Origin: Cheiracanthium punctorium
Taxonomy: Eukaryota; Arthropoda; Arachnida; Araneae; Cheiracanthiidae
Assembly: GCA_038373885.1 (NCBI GenBank)
Contig: JAWZYV010014409.1
Span: forward strand, 50,277-114,276
Direction: 5' to 3'
Length of the DNA: 64,000 nt
Shown: positions 23,500-34,035 of the stretch, one piece after another
How the letters are laid out: each line of letters opens with the position of its first letter
Position numbering within the stretch: position 1 is the first letter of the stretch
Position numbers and translations under genes: made by a program
The notes under the pieces: generated by a model
What the model was told of the DNA's origin: nothing
The model's input: only the letters and a program-made list of their open reading frames with translations
Database searches by the model: none

Positions 23500-24770
23500 C
23501 ATTTTACTGTGTTAAGAGATATGTTGCACTAATGGAACAAAAATTGCTTTGTCCGTGCGAAAAGGCATCATGAGATGATTACTTCTGAAAATTCTTTAAG
23601 ATGCAGGCTGTTCTGTAGCTGCAACAAAAAGCAAATGCTAGTTACTGGATGGATTTATATTTTATATACAGAGTTTGTTGATTTGTTCTAGAACAATTTC
23701 CCCCCCGTTTTTTAATGTTTGCCAGGGGAGTACAGAATGACAAAATTAGGAAAAGTATTTCGCAGATGATTCAGTGAAAAATAAAATAAAATATTGTCAT
23801 GAATTTTTCGGGTGACCTGGTGTTTGGAGGTTAGATTTAGTCTAAAACTCCTATTTTATGTGTCAAATAATTAAAATTTGCATATCCTTGCATGAAGATC
23901 AGTTAACTAGTATACGAGATGGGGAATTTTGGATTTACCCTTTGTTTAACACAGGCTTTAGTGATTTCTCTCGAAATATTGGCCATATCGAGGAGCTGAC
24001 TTCAGTTTAGGGAACTTACCTTTGACGCAAAATTTGACAGTCTTTCGCCAAAAAGTTGCCAAGCTTGGCAACATTTGTCACGATTTTATTAATGGGGCCT
24101 GTAATGCCTGCTTTCCTGCATAGGGATTAAGCACTTGCGTCATCAGTCTACATGACCAATACAGAAAATGTTTCCAACTACAAAAGTACCGGAAATTTCA
24201 CCAACAGCTATTAAAAACTAGTCGCTCCAGAGTTCAGTTCAGTTGTGAGTTGTCTGCTGTCGCTAGCAGAGGAACTCTCTGCAGAAAAGTTCTGCCTCGT
24301 TGTGTTCTGGTATTATCAGCGACATTTGCTCACCTATTTTGAAAAGTCATTTTTAAAAGCTGTTTCTGAATTCTTAATTGCATGCTGAGGAGCTAATGAG
24401 AATTTTCACTGAATTTTACTCTGTGGAAAAATTTTACTGTATGTGAAATTCAGTATCTGAGAAGGTTTCTGTGATCAGCGGACTCCTACAAAAGTAGGGT
24501 AATTGTGAGAGCCGCCCTGCACTCGCATTCCGGCGGAGCAGGGAGTAGGGATTGCGTAACGAACGATGTGTAAAGAGTGGTGGGGTTGAGTGACAGCTGA
24601 TGAAGGAGAATTCGATTGGAGCAGGGGAGGTGGGGTTGAATGACAATGATGGTTGAGACAGAGCGGTGAAGATTTTTTTTTCTTGCGTCATTCCTAATAG
24701 AGGGGCTTTAAAAAAATTTTGGATTTGTGTTTTTAGAATTTTGATTGTTCCGATAAGGCGACTTAGAAAA
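23500..24770. other. Non-coding stretch
   Basis: No gene found. The open frame on the minus strand around 24434-24691 is Ser/Pro-rich, with no family motif and no splice context, so I do not call it. No TIR or tandem repeat is evident. Confidence 0.5.
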
Positions 24771-25103
24771 AATTTTGCTTATATTTGAACCAGGAATATG
24801 CAAAAGAATTTACAAGCTAATAATCGTATGTTATAACCATTAGGCTGCAAACTCATTACGAAGAGACCATCTTGACTTTGCGAATTTTTTAGACATAAAA
24901 TTGTATATGTCACTTTTTCAGACATAGCAAATTTTGGAATTTTGACTGTTAATTTTTCAGACATAGAACATTTTGCTGAAATACGAACTAGGACTATGAA
25001 CGAGAAATTACTAGCTAATGATTTCATTATTGAAGATAACATTTAAAGTTGGGTTTTAACTAGTCAAATGATATATATTTTATGCAAACTTTTACAAAAT
25101 AGT

Positions 25104-26216
25104 AGAAAGAATTGTGTTTAAGCAGGTTATCCGTGAAGCTAAGAGAGATTTCTGGGGCCGCACATGCCTTGCGTCTCAGGATAGGCATCTTCTCTTTTAA
25201 ATTTTTCTCAAGTTCCGTTCTTGTCCTTACTTCCATCCCTTCCTCCCATTTTCTTTTAAAAGATGGTTGTTTCCTCCCAGGCTCGAGCGGAATTTTCGGC
25301 GCATCACTTCAGTTACTCAGATCGACAGGAACCTCTCTACCTATAGGCTACGGTGGCCTGGAAACGGCCCCCCTTAACTCTTTAACACGCAGTGTTCCCG
25401 CTCTGGGAACACCCAACTCTGACGTTTTGACTGTTGCCTGTCACAAAGAATAGATTGGATTTCTATAAAAATAGTTGCGGGTGACATAGCTCCACCAGAA
25501 TCCTTTACTTTCTAGCACGTCATTTCCCTTAAAAAAATTGTCACGATTATTTTTAACAGCATTGACATCTGCTGAAAAATGGAAGAACGCGAGAACAGCT
25601 GGATAGATTGCCCAATGCTGAAAAAAGTGCAGCCGTGTTGCCATCCCTCGACTTAACTACCAGCAAGATGACGGACGATCGAAACGTTCATCGCGTGCCA
25701 TAGATCTAGAGACCCTTTTTTGACGCAGCTGGCTGTGCGCGCACAGCCAGCTGTCGTCAGAAAGGGTCTCTAGATCTTTGGCACGCGATGAACGTTTCGA
25801 TCGTCCGTCATCTTGCTGGTAGTTAAGTCGAGGGATGGCAACACGGCTGCCCTTTCTTCAGCATTGGGAAAGGGTTGCGCCTCAAAGTGTTAACCAGCCT
25901 TTTACTATTAAAGAACTGCAATACGCGGTTCACTCCACTAAAGTCACCATGCCGGGTGCGGATAATATATCCTGCTCGCCTTCTCAAGGGATTGAATTCT
26001 CATTCCCTAAAGCTCGTCCTACAGATATACAATTTAATCTGGGACACTGGGGATATCCCCGCTGACTGGCGAACCTCTCGTATTCTGCCGATCTTCAAAC
26101 CAGAGAAGGCTGCTCATGCCGCTAAGTCCTATCGTCCCATCTCCCTGGCGGCGGTGATGTGCAAGGTTCAGGAACGTATTGTTACGAATTTTCGGGGCAA
26201 CCCGCTGTTCTGGGGC
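25104..26216 (+). pseudogene. LINE (non-LTR retrotransposon) reverse-transcriptase fragment, split by a MITE
   Basis: Upstream of the MITE the frame gives VIREAKRDFWG. After it come PFTIKELQYAVHSTK, MPGADNIS, LIWDTGDIPADWR, RILPIFKPEKAAHAAKSYRP and ISLAAVMCKVQERIV. The GAD, W.....LPIFKP and SYRPISL motifs define the start of the reverse-transcriptase domain of Jockey/R1/I-like elements. The piggyBac-type MITE at 25378-25889 entered a TTAA inside the frame, and at least one frameshift separates the pieces (the reading moves by one near 26060). Endonuclease, the catalytic YADD region and the 3' end are absent. It is a dead fragment. Confidence 0.85.
25378..25889. mobile_element. TTAA foldback MITE, copy 4, nested in a LINE
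   Basis: TTAA flanks both ends (25374-25377 and 25890-25893). The ends are CTCTTTAACACGCAGTGTTC and TTGCGCCTCAAAGTG. It carries the complete family structure: GTTCCCGCTCTGGGAACAC, ATGACGGACGATCGAAACG and its inverted mate, and a central AGCTGGCTGTGCGCGCACAGCCAGCT palindrome-type hairpin at about 25729-25754. It is a full-length copy of about 512 bp. Confidence 0.92.
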
Positions 26217-26514
26217 TTAAAATAGTTAAAAATTCTTATTCTACGCTTCAAATAGATAAATTTTGCTTTTTGTTGCATCAAAATCGGTTAACTAGGAGCT
26301 GAGATTTTGCTGAGATACGAACTAGGAATATGTAAAAGAAATTACGATGATTTCATTTTCGATGATTACAATGATTTCATTATTGAAGATAAAATTTAAA
26401 GTTGGGTTTTAGCTAGTTGAATGATATATCTTTTATGCAAACTTTTACAGAATCGCTTTTTAACAGTTTCAAGGAGTGTGCTCAATAAGGAGACATTTTT
26501 CACGACCCTGAGCC

Positions 26515-26570
26515 CGAACGCAATCGTGAATTACAGGCCCAGAACACAATCGTGAATTACAGATTGACAG
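26515..26570. repeat. Short repeats AATCGTGAATTACA
   Basis: AATCGTGAATTACA occurs three times, at about 26522, 26548 and 26590. The third copy forms the loop of the adjacent hairpin. Confidence 0.7.
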
Positions 26571-26619
26571 GCCCGAACCAGACTTACATAATCGTGAATT
26601 ACATAAGTCTGGTTCGGGC
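26571..26619. repeat. Perfect 16-bp hairpin
   Basis: GCCCGAACCAGACTTA (26571-26586) pairs perfectly with TAAGTCTGGTTCGGGC (26604-26619) across a 17-base loop. It ends inside the left target-site duplication of the 26625-29558 element. Confidence 0.9.
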
Positions 26620-27239
26620 TGAGCCAAGGAGGTTTAACTTATAGAGGTGCCAATGCTGCACTACGCAGTGCTAGGAAAGTGAAGCCTGCCACGCCCCCTC
26701 ATTCACCCAGAAGCTTGAAGAACGCATAGAGATGCATTGAAAAACGAGTTCTGGAAAATGTTAATTAAAAATAATTTGAGTTACTAACCAATTTGTTTAC
26801 CCAATTTGCGTGTATGGAAGATTGTTTACACATATTAACTAGTTTTTTATTGCATAATTTCAAATTTATTTTCGTGCATTGCGTTTTAAACATCAAGTGA
26901 AACAAAAAACAGTTATTCTTATGATTATAATATGCAAAACTGGTTATATTTTTTCATGATAATTGTTTTATTATAATACAAAATTGCTTTTTATATTCCT
27001 AGGAAGACATTTTTGTTGTTACATGGGTAAAAATAAGTTTTATTTTTATTTCACATCAACCTTAATAATTATTAAATTGCTCACATTATATTAAGAATAG
27101 TTTTAAGCCATATTACAGATATTAGAAGTAAGAATGCAATTTCAAATATGTTAAATAAGATATATGAGGTATTTAGAGACAGTGAGAGAAAAATTATGTT
27201 TAGACATCAGGAAACAATTATACGCTTCAACCTTCTTTA

Positions 27240-27400
27240 GAGATGGACGCGAGACTAGAAACAGGGCTGTCTCGTCTTGTCTCGCATGGCGAATTTTGGT
27301 CACGTCTCGCGTCTCGGAGTCCCTTTGTCTGGTCTCATGTCTGGCAGAGAAAATTTCTGTCGCGTCTTGCGCGAAACGTCTCACAAAATTATGAAAAGAC
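27240..27400. repeat. CGTCTCG-rich block
   Basis: The words GTCTCG, GAGACT and CGTCTCGCGTCTCGG recur over 160 bp in an otherwise AT-rich element. Frames across it are simple-repeat artefacts. Confidence 0.5.
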
Positions 27401-28809
27401 TTTTTTACCATACTATTTTACTTATTACTATTTTGGTGACTTATTACTATTTAGGAAAATAATATTAATAATAACAATTAGTTGGATATTAGCATATTAG
27501 TACATATATTAATTAAAATATTAACTGATATGTGCATTTGAAGTGATAAAAATTCAGATTTAATTGGTATATATAATGTGACAAAACACCAAAAAAATAT
27601 TTATTTTTATTTATTTCCGAATCTGCATATATGTAATATGCATGGTTGATGGAAGTTTTGCTTACTTTTGAAATTATATAAAGCTTTGAATTTTGTTAGA
27701 AATGATGCAGAACTCAGGGCGTGGTGCACAAATAAAATTTTAATCTAATTAAGCGGCCCCAATGTACAGAATAGTGAATTCATACAAAGTTTCAACGAGG
27801 ACGGGATAATTATGATAAAGCCTACTTACCCCCCCCCACACACACACACACCTCTCGTTTTAGTGTATAAGATATGGGTTTCACATTTAATCGGGAACCC
27901 GGGTTTAACCTGTTCATTCACACCATGAAAAAGAAGAAAACACAAGTCACCAATAGAGAAGACTTGTGACCAGGCTTGCTTCTCAACATGGATCGTTGAG
28001 TCAAATATACAACAATTTGAATGTTCCGAAACAAATGAGCACCTCAAAATATCAGTATAATCCTAGTACTTCCCCCTTTCCTCCCTTTCGAGAGCAGAAT
28101 TTCAGTTTGGAGCACTGGATATTATTTATGTCACATATCTGTCTTGCAATAATTAAATGGATAAACAATGATAAGACGTATTTTTTTCAATTTAAGCATC
28201 AAAATATTTTTATGTTTGGAATTTCACTATTTCATTTTGTTCACTATTTTCACTTAATTGGTACACTATAGATACAGTATACACAAAAGAACAATAATAA
28301 AAATGAATAAAGTCATGCAAACTAACTGATGTGATACATGCGTGAAATAAAAAGAAATTTTTACAAATACAATTTATTACGTATGCATATACAGTTTGAA
28401 ATTTGTTTCATATTATTTTGGATAGTTTAAAAAAAAAATCTTAATAATTATGCTGCAGAACAAATTGATTTAAATATGGTTTTAAAAAAGGCAAATGTGT
28501 GAACAAAAAACTGATAAAAATTATTTTAATCAAATGAAACCTTATGCATTTCTTAATGGTAAACATTAAGTGTTTGCCTGGATAGTTTAATAAACCAGAT
28601 AACTCTGATAATGTACTAATATTTTTGTGTAGTGATCCTTTTGATTACCTAATACAATATGATAACACTAGGAAAGGAAGAAAAAAATAAATTTTAAGCA
28701 AACAAAAGTTGTTAAGAGACGAGCATTCAAATATTAGTAGAGTGTGAGCATTCAAATAAATTGAATGCAATACGAAAGTTACAATAACAAATAAAAAAAT
28801 GGAACTTAC

Positions 28810-28988
28810 CTATGAAACGATGTGTTAGATAAACATATTTTAGAAAGTGATTCTATCAACCTTTCAAGTATATCAGGCAAGTATATGTATAATTTCTGCA
28901 GCGTAACGGAGTTGTCGCAAATTAATTGTTCCATCTGTGGTTTGCAGAAGATGATAAACGCTAACGGTTCTAATGCGAGAAATTTCAT
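28810..28988 (-). CDS. Possible orphan coding exon, unrecognised
   Basis: On the minus strand an ATG at 28988 directly follows a TTCCCAG acceptor-like site. The frame stays open for 59 codons up to CATAG followed by GTAAGT (28809-28804), a consensus donor. The peptide includes KFLALEPLAFIIFCKP and LQKLYIYLPDILERLIE, a regular Leu/Ile-rich pattern unlike the low-complexity frames around it; it vaguely recalls leucine-rich F-box-type repeats, but I do not recognise it. It may be a host exon captured by the surrounding TIR element or an exon of that element's own gene. No partner exon was found, and chance is not excluded. Confidence 0.35.
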
Positions 28989-28996
28989 CTGGGAAT

Positions 28997-29071
28997 CGTC
29001 CCAAAGTAGTTCAGTGGTAAAGCACCCGCATGTTAAGCAGCAGTCCTGGGTTCGATCCCTAGCTCTGGAAT
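28997..29071 (+). pseudogene. tRNA-derived sequence (pseudo-tRNA or SINE head)
   Basis: TAGTTCAGTGGTA is a good A box (D-arm) and CTGGGTTCGATCCCTAG a good B box with a pairable T-arm. The anticodon-loop-like word ATGTTAA would read GTT (Asn). The anticodon stem (CCCGC against GCAGC) and the acceptor stem do not pair, so this is not a functional tRNA. It lies just upstream of, and antisense to, the possible exon at 28810-28988. Confidence 0.65.
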
Positions 29072-29577
29072 TTTTCGCATAGTTGGTAAAAAATAAAATT
29101 AAATCCTCCTAAACGCTCCAACTTGCCTAATATGTTAGGTAAACATCTATCTTCCCTGTTGGTACATCCAAAAACTGAAAAAGCCGTCATAATTTACTCC
29201 ACAGTATTTACATAGTTCACTTGAAAGAAAGTAATTATAACAAAGCAATGAAAACGCCATCGCAATAATACTCTATCGTTGTCTCCGTTGATGTCCAATT
29301 AATAATACGTGTTTAAAAATAATTGATTATTTAAAAATAAAGAGTAAAAGTATTGCAGAATTAAGATTAAAATTATGCCTAAAGATGTGGCTTTAAGATA
29401 AGCTTACGTACAATCAGTAAAAAATGAGAGATAAAGCAGTTTTGTTCTTGAAAATTTACATGCAATGACGATATTGAATATTTTGGGTGAATGAGGGGGC
29501 GTGGTCGTTGGCTTCAAAAACGGAGAACATTGGCGCCTCCATAAGTTAAACCTCCTTGGGCTGAGCTCGTCCTGTTT

Positions 29578-29650
29578 GCATTTTCGCCGATCCCAACCGC
29601 CCGCGCGAATACCGCGTCTGCGCATGCTCAGCGAGATCAAGAGACCGGAA
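29578..29650 (+). repeat. MULE left terminal inverted repeat
   Basis: GC-rich 73-bp end with the landmarks CCCAACCGCCCG, GAATACCGCGTCTGCGCAT and CAGCGAGATC. It begins 20 bp after the right end of the 26625-29558 element, so the two elements abut. Confidence 0.88.
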
Positions 29651-30633
29651 ACCGCACAAAGCTTTAAGGACGGTGCTGGCGCCATCTGTTCGGTGAAAAT
29701 GTAGTAAGTTTATTATAGTGATAATGAATATATAGAGGATGACACATATTGAAATGTAAATTTTATTACCAGATCTTCAATTTTGCTTTAGCTGATGAAA
29801 AATAAAAGCATAAAAATGTTAAACTATAAATTTAATTTACATATGAAACGTAAATTAAGGCTTTTTAATGTAAATTTCTGAATTTTTTATTAAAGGTATT
29901 TTTTATTTTAAAAAAAACAATATTTCACATTAGTATTATTAAACAGATTTAAAGTTTTTGCTTCTTAGCTTTAAGAAATTATTTAAATCAAATGAATTTT
30001 AATAACTTACACGTATTATTATGAAATGCTCAATTTCTAATAATTTAGTCTTGATTTTTATTTGTGCATTTTGCATTTTAAGTTAATATTGCATAATCCA
30101 CAGTTTTTCTATTTCAAATTTGGTGTAAACTTACCATAGGCGTAGAGTTATATGGGCCCGTGGGGCTCGAGCCCCCCCAATAAATTGTGAATAGGGGCTG
30201 AGCCCACCCAATAATTTACCACTAAATACAGAAAACTAATTTATACTAACATAAAAAAAAGTATTTCACGCCATTTACAAACGTTTAAAAAACATTTTCT
30301 TTGCTTCTATTTTTAACTTATAACATGGTAGAAAGATACTAACATGGATACTTACCTTACATAGGTGTAGAATTCTATGGACCCATAGAGCTCGAGCGCC
30401 TCCAATAATTTACACTTACACATAGTAAGTCATAGCTGCCAACTACTATGGAATATAATTAACCACTTTTTGTAAACAGTATATTTTAAAATTATTTTTT
30501 TCAAAGTAGTAACCAGCTCGAGCGCGCAGATAAAAAATTTTGCTATATTTTAAGCCAAAAAATCATGTAGAAAAAGTGGTTAATTCTATTCCGTACTAGT
30601 TGGCAGTTAAGAGTAAGTTATATGTACATAAAT

Positions 30634-30801
30634 CAGTGGCATAGCCAGAAATTTTTTAAGGGGAAGGGGGGTTGGTACGACTTCTGCGACTCACATATAT
30701 GTATACGTTACGGGTGTATGATAAGGGAGTGAGGCATATACATTTTGTATGGCAAAAAATTCCTCATGGGGGGTATAATCCCCCCCTTGGCTACTCCACT
30801 G
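30634..30801. mobile_element. hAT-type MITE (CAGTGGCATAGCCAG ends)
   Basis: CAGTGGCATAGCCAGAA on the left faces CCTTGGCTACTCCACTG on the right. The flanks ACATAAAT and ACGTGAAT match at 6 of 8 positions, an ageing 8-bp duplication. The G/C homopolymers just inside both ends are characteristic of this family in the window. Confidence 0.75.
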
Positions 30802-31642
30802 ACGTGAATATATGTGGTTGTGGGGCCCGCCCCCCCCCAATAATTTTGAAAACTTTTACGCTTATGAAACTTACACAGATATTTTTTAAAAAATTCATTG
30901 TTGCAATTATATTATTTGCATATACATGAAGCAGGTATGAAGCAAGAAATGTTTTGTTATTTGGAGTGGGTGGCATAAAAATAGGTAAATTTTATATCTA
31001 AGATTCCAACTCAATACTCAAATTACTTTTATCATTGGTATTACAAATAAAATTTTATGAAATTAAACATATATTTCAGTGTGTGTTTAGTTAATTTTTT
31101 TCCTTTATATCAAAAGTTTTACCGTAACATTGAAGACTACATCTGAGCTTCGCATGACAAAATTTCAAGAAGAAGATGAAGGATTTTTACCAGAGATGGG
31201 TCATTCCTTTACCCCCCCCCCCCCCATTCATTTGTAATTTTGAACCCATGTTTAACCTTTTCATTGCCATCATTGAAAAAATGCTACAGACTCACCTCCT
31301 ATCTTTGACGCATGTTTGGAAGCTACATCGGTTAAGAAGTATTCTTCATTGTGCCTTTTCAATGATGAGAGTGAACAGGTTAAACTCTTTTAGCAACTCG
31401 AGAAATTTTTAGGTTTACTTGTAGTCAAGAGAAGGGTGTACCCGCAACTGCACTAAAGTCATTTCAAGTTAATGTTTGGGAACATGTTCTTTTTGGAAAA
31501 ATTACGAAAAGAGTGTCTGTTGAATTGGGATAAGATGACACTGGACAGTTTTTATGCAAGAAGAAAAAAAAATACAGCATATTGGTATACACACTCAGGG
31601 ATTATTAACAAAACTGGTGTTATGATATAATTACAATAAGCA

Positions 31643-31865
31643 GGGGTCGATGCAAACGAAAACTCTGTTTTTCCTTACAATTTAATCTGTTTTAACAATG
31701 GCCTTTTACCGTACAATTTAATCTGTATCAATTATTTTAACAAAAAAGTGACTTTTATTAAAAATTTGTATGAAAATTCACAAAAATCATTGTTGAGTTT
31801 CGCAAAATTAGTATTGAAATTCACAAAAATGGGAGCCTAGAAAAAATTCCTGGACTGACCACCGA
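31643..31865. repeat. Dispersed repeat, copy B of 7075-7308
   Basis: CAGGGGTCGATGCAAACGAAA starts a copy of the repeat at 7075; it ends CCTAGAAAAAATTCCTGGAC. The two copies are clearly related over about 220 bp. Confidence 0.65.
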
Positions 31866-32250
31866 TAAAATACTTTGCATTAAACACACAGATAAAGAAA
31901 AAAGCGTAATAAACTTTTCAGATGGTAAAAAGGGTTCACTATTCTTTAGCTTCAAAAGTGCCAATGGATAAAGAGAGGCTCTGATTTGCTGTTGGTTTTC
32001 GGTTGCGCTGCAGCTGAAAGAGAGTGGACTCTTTGTGCCACTCAGAATGCTCATACTGCACTTAATCTGTGTGTTTCATAAAAGTATTTTTTTTAATTAC
32101 AGTCCAGGTTTTATCACTGGTATTTGTAATGTATGGTCAATATAAGGAGTGTTGATTGTGCCAGTATTATACTATTTACAATAGTAAATTGTAATAGTAT
32201 TATAATACTGAAGTATTCTTTAGTATTAAAACGATATTCTTATATTGAAC

Positions 32251-32276
32251 TCAAAAAAAAAAAAAAAAAAAAAAAA
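32251..32276. repeat. Poly(A) run
   Basis: Uninterrupted A run of roughly 26 bases within the MULE body, possibly marking a retroposed insertion. Confidence 0.8.
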
Positions 32277-32554
32277 TCCCTTATTACTGTGTGTCTATTG
32301 TTTTTCAGTAGCAGTAACATTCAAAGAAAATTGCAAAATTAACATTATATAATTATTACCATAGTGCCTTATGAATATACAAAAGCACAAGTGATGTAGT
32401 CTTTATAGATAAAAAAAGTTTATTTAGCAATAACATAACAAAACTAATACAAAAGAAATTTTAAAATAATGATACATGCAATTCTGGTAATTTATATAAA
32501 CTAGTGAAGTGAATTGCAACATAAATACCCTTACTCAGTATATAGTAATATTTT

Positions 32555-33281
32555 TTAGTTTTCAATTATTTTATCTGTGAGAAACACAGTAGGAAATTTC
32601 TGCAAATAAAAGCCACTTTCTATAACAAGATTTTTAAAGCACTCTAATGCTTCGGTAAAAACATATTCGTTTTCAGAATCAGTAATTATTATGCCGAGTG
32701 GAAGACCACCAGCAACAGTCGGGGTTACAAATGCATATATCCTATGTCTTTGTTTGTCCATTCCCCCAGCCGCATCTAACAGCACTAATTCCCGAGCTTG
32801 TGCTACTTTTGCATGTACACGCAGCATAATTGGTGTGCAAAGAACTACAAAATAATGTTTTTCATCTATTGTTCTGTGAAATTTCACAGAACCACCAGAA
32901 TAGCTGTTGTATTCTTGTAGCATTTCTTCTAATTTTTGAAACATTTTATCTCCTTCAAAATTACCATACTCATGTGAAAATTCCTTTTTATATAATTTAT
33001 CAACTACAGATACTGTGGGAAGATAATGCCCATCAGCGGCAACTTTAAAATAATTATCTCTGTGTTCTAGCATTAAATCCATTTTTAATGAATGATGAGC
33101 TGAAGACGGATTGTGCCCCCGTCGAAATAAAGAACATAATTTTTCTTTTGTATCTACGTCTCTATGTTTGAGGCTATCAGCACAATGAATCGGATGGTTA
33201 TGCTGGTTTTTAAAGGTAATAACAGCTGGGTAATCTTGAATTAGAGGATCTGCTGTCTTACTCCTACTACCTTGTTCAAAT
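32555..33281 (-). pseudogene. MULE transposase, partial (central exon)
   Basis: Transposase of a Mutator-like element, the enzyme that would excise and insert the 29578-38416 element. The exon starts after a TTTTTTCAG acceptor (33283-33282). In order it shows FEQGSRSK, TFKNQHNHPIHCADSLKHR (the His-rich end of a FLYWCH/WRKY-GCM-like zinc-binding region), LFRRGHNPSSAHHSLK, then VLLDAAGGMDKQRHRIYAF with a candidate first catalytic Asp, GGLPLGIIITDSENE, and TVFLTD with the candidate second Asp. It stops soon after the second Asp, so the catalytic Glu and the C-terminal SWIM-type zinc finger expected in this family are missing. The phase does not match the only visible upstream exon, so at least one exon is unseen. 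Probably inactive. Confidence 0.75.
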
Positions 33282-34035
33282 CTGAAAAAAGAATTAAAAC
33301 ATGAGTGCAATGTAGTTTATTTTTAATAAAATTCATGTGATACAATCTATATACGATAGCATATAAGGAACTTGTTAGTTATCCACAAGGCAAGATTAAG
33401 GACCACAAAGCAAATTTTGGCAAGACGTAGTTATGACTGTTACACATGTTAATGGGGTCCTTTCATGTCGAGAAGAAGGACACCTCTGAATCAGCTGGTG
33501 TAGGTAAAACAATGTTAATCCGCCAATTTAATTGTATTGTTCCGCATTACGTTGTGGCAAAAAAAATATTTCAAAAATGATTTTTTTATCAGAGAAACCC
33601 TTATATCTTGCAGATTTTGGTGTGAAATAAATGGGAAAAGTCATAACAGCAGCTAGTAGAACTTTTATATTGTAAATGAACCAGAAAGGACATCTGCATT
33701 ATCTGTGCTGTGGTCATCGGTTGTTTCAAAGGATAAGTTTGTAACACATGCTCGCTTTGAAAGGTTTCGTATGTATTTGTGTCTGTTCATGTAAGTGAAT
33801 ATGTATGTTTATGATGTTAAATAAATATGTTTACTTTCTTCCTGTCCAAATTAGATGGTTACTAGTAGAATTTTTTGATAAGTTATAATAGCTTTTCTGA
33901 GCTGTTGGCCATTAGGCTTAAAACGTAAACAAACATTGAATAAATGACATCCCCAGTAGAAGAATTTTCTGTATCAATCTGCAGCACCAGGATCAGAAAC
34001 CAAAATTTATCTGTGACCTTAACGCCCTGAATAAA

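Larger units (their letters stand above)
24772..26454. repeat. Tandem repeat of about 200 bp interrupted by a LINE
   Basis: The unit beginning TTTTGCT.A.AT..GAAC.AGG.(A/C)TATG occurs at 24772, 24971 and, beyond the LINE, 26304. The 24971 and 26304 units share TTTCATTATTGAAGATAA and TTTAAAGTTGGGTTTTA, and end in ATGCAAACTTTTACA.AAT. The LINE fragment thus sits between neighbouring repeat units. Confidence 0.7.
26625..29558. mobile_element. 2.9-kb TIR element with 8-bp target duplication, family unknown
   Basis: It begins CAAGGAGGTTTAACTTATA and ends ATAAGTTAAACCTCCTTG. The inverted ends continue through (G/A)GAGG.GCCAATG and, after a small indel, CCACGCCCCCTCATTCACCC (left to 26708, right from 29484). 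GGCTGAGC is duplicated perfectly outside both ends (26617-26624 and 29559-29566). An 8-bp duplication fits hAT or P elements. No transposase motif is visible. Inside are a possible coding exon on the minus strand (28810-28988) and a tRNA-like sequence (28997-29071). Confidence 0.8.

Noticed and set aside
24434..24691. Ser/Pro-rich minus-strand frame
   Set aside because: No motif, no splice context and no codon pattern distinguishing it from chance.
25835..26065. Frame starting in the TTAA MITE and continuing into the LINE
   Set aside because: It is a junction artefact: the first part is MITE sequence, the second LINE sequence in the wrong context.
27826..28271. Frames around the (CA)n run at 27835
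   Set aside because: Low complexity, with no splice or family support.
28997..29071. Functional tRNA-Asn gene
   Set aside because: A and B boxes are good, but the acceptor and anticodon stems do not pair.
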